Of a DNA stretch of 16,876 nt, positions 16,678 through 16,876 are shown piece by piece. Location of the stretch: positions 168,406 to 185,281 of the forward strand of contig WELB01000040.1 in the NCBI GenBank assembly GCA_009602725.1. Direction: 5' to 3'. The notes under the pieces are model-generated. The model saw nothing but the letters and a program-made list of their open reading frames with translations, searched no databases and was not told where the DNA came from. The position numbers and the translations under genes are program-made. Position 1 is the stretch's first letter, and every line of letters begins with the position of its first letter. Source of the DNA: Spirogloea muscicola. Lineage: Eukaryota > Streptophyta > Zygnematophyceae > Spirogloeales > Spirogloeaceae.

Positions 16678-16876
16678 GTTGATGTGGTGGTGACTGAGGC
16701 ATACAAGAGTTCCGCTTCCACACACATTGCTGGCCACGCAGTGGGAGGTGCTGAGCAGAAAAAGCTCCGACACTACTCAGACTACCCCCGCAGTGACCAC
16801 CTCCTCCCGGCCGCAATCGACACTTTCGGCTGCTTGGGTCCTCGCTTCCATACCCTACTCGAGAACATAGCGAGTC
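16678..16876 (+). pseudogene. retroelement-like C-terminal coding fragment, copy B (runs off window)
   Basis: One frame is open throughout: VDVVVTEAYKSSASTHIAGH, then EQKKLRHYSDYPRSDHLLPA and IDTFGCLGPRFHTLLENIAS to the window edge. About 165 bp are closely similar to copy A (15857-16010 and neighbours) but without its 4-bp deletion. The similarity to copy A begins abruptly at about 16679, directly after a dispersed element, so the 5' part is missing. Confidence 0.5.

Noticed and set aside
1-16876. Bacterial-style operons, CRISPR arrays, insertion sequences
   Set aside because: Spliced genes, intron signals and lack of spaced identical repeats show eukaryotic nuclear DNA. No regular spacer array exists.

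Overview
The window looks like nuclear DNA of a green alga (Chlorophyta, perhaps a trebouxiophyte; the lineage is inferred). The genes have many short introns of about 125-450 bp. The proteins resemble plant and algal families (an E(z)/CURLY LEAF-type methyltransferase and a PEX4-type E2). There are degenerate TTTAGGG repeats, the green-algal polyadenylation signal TGTAA appears downstream of genes, and CCG/CGG microsatellites are common.

Layout. Bases 1-1065 are very GC-rich and hold weak coding signals plus a tRNA-Thr(GGT)-like sequence. Bases 1066-2197 have no recognisable gene. Bases 2198-7931 (minus strand) hold a complete E(z)/EZH gene. I could assemble it from 15 exons with matching splice phases into 742 codons plus stop, including the SANT-like segment, CXC domain and SET domain. 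Divergent from it, starting within about 70 bp, are two exons of a PEX4-like peroxisomal ubiquitin-conjugating enzyme (8003-8377, plus strand). Its catalytic-cysteine half is not visible, and its exons are bordered by CGG/CCG expansions. Bases 8430-11650 are repeat-rich. Bases 11677-13219 (plus strand) encode a four-exon, four-transmembrane protein resembling the CASP/MARVEL-like families. Bases 13220-16876 are again repeat-rich, with broken retroelement-like coding fragments.

Two layers of repeats stand out in the right half. One is a family of degenerate fragments that look like the C-terminal region of a reverse-transcriptase-type polyprotein, on both strands (10.16-10.74, 15.20-15.37, 15.65-16.16 and 16.68-16.88 kb). 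The other is a dispersed element seen about ten times between 8.5 and 16.7 kb in both orientations. Its 18-nt core can fold as GGCTG-N8-CAGCC, with the stem kept while the loop varies. A 104-bp direct repeat also flanks the four-transmembrane gene.

The two left-hand genes have no evident joint function: one is a Polycomb (PRC2) histone H3K27 methyltransferase, the other part of the peroxisomal receptor-recycling machinery. They share a very compact divergent 5' region.
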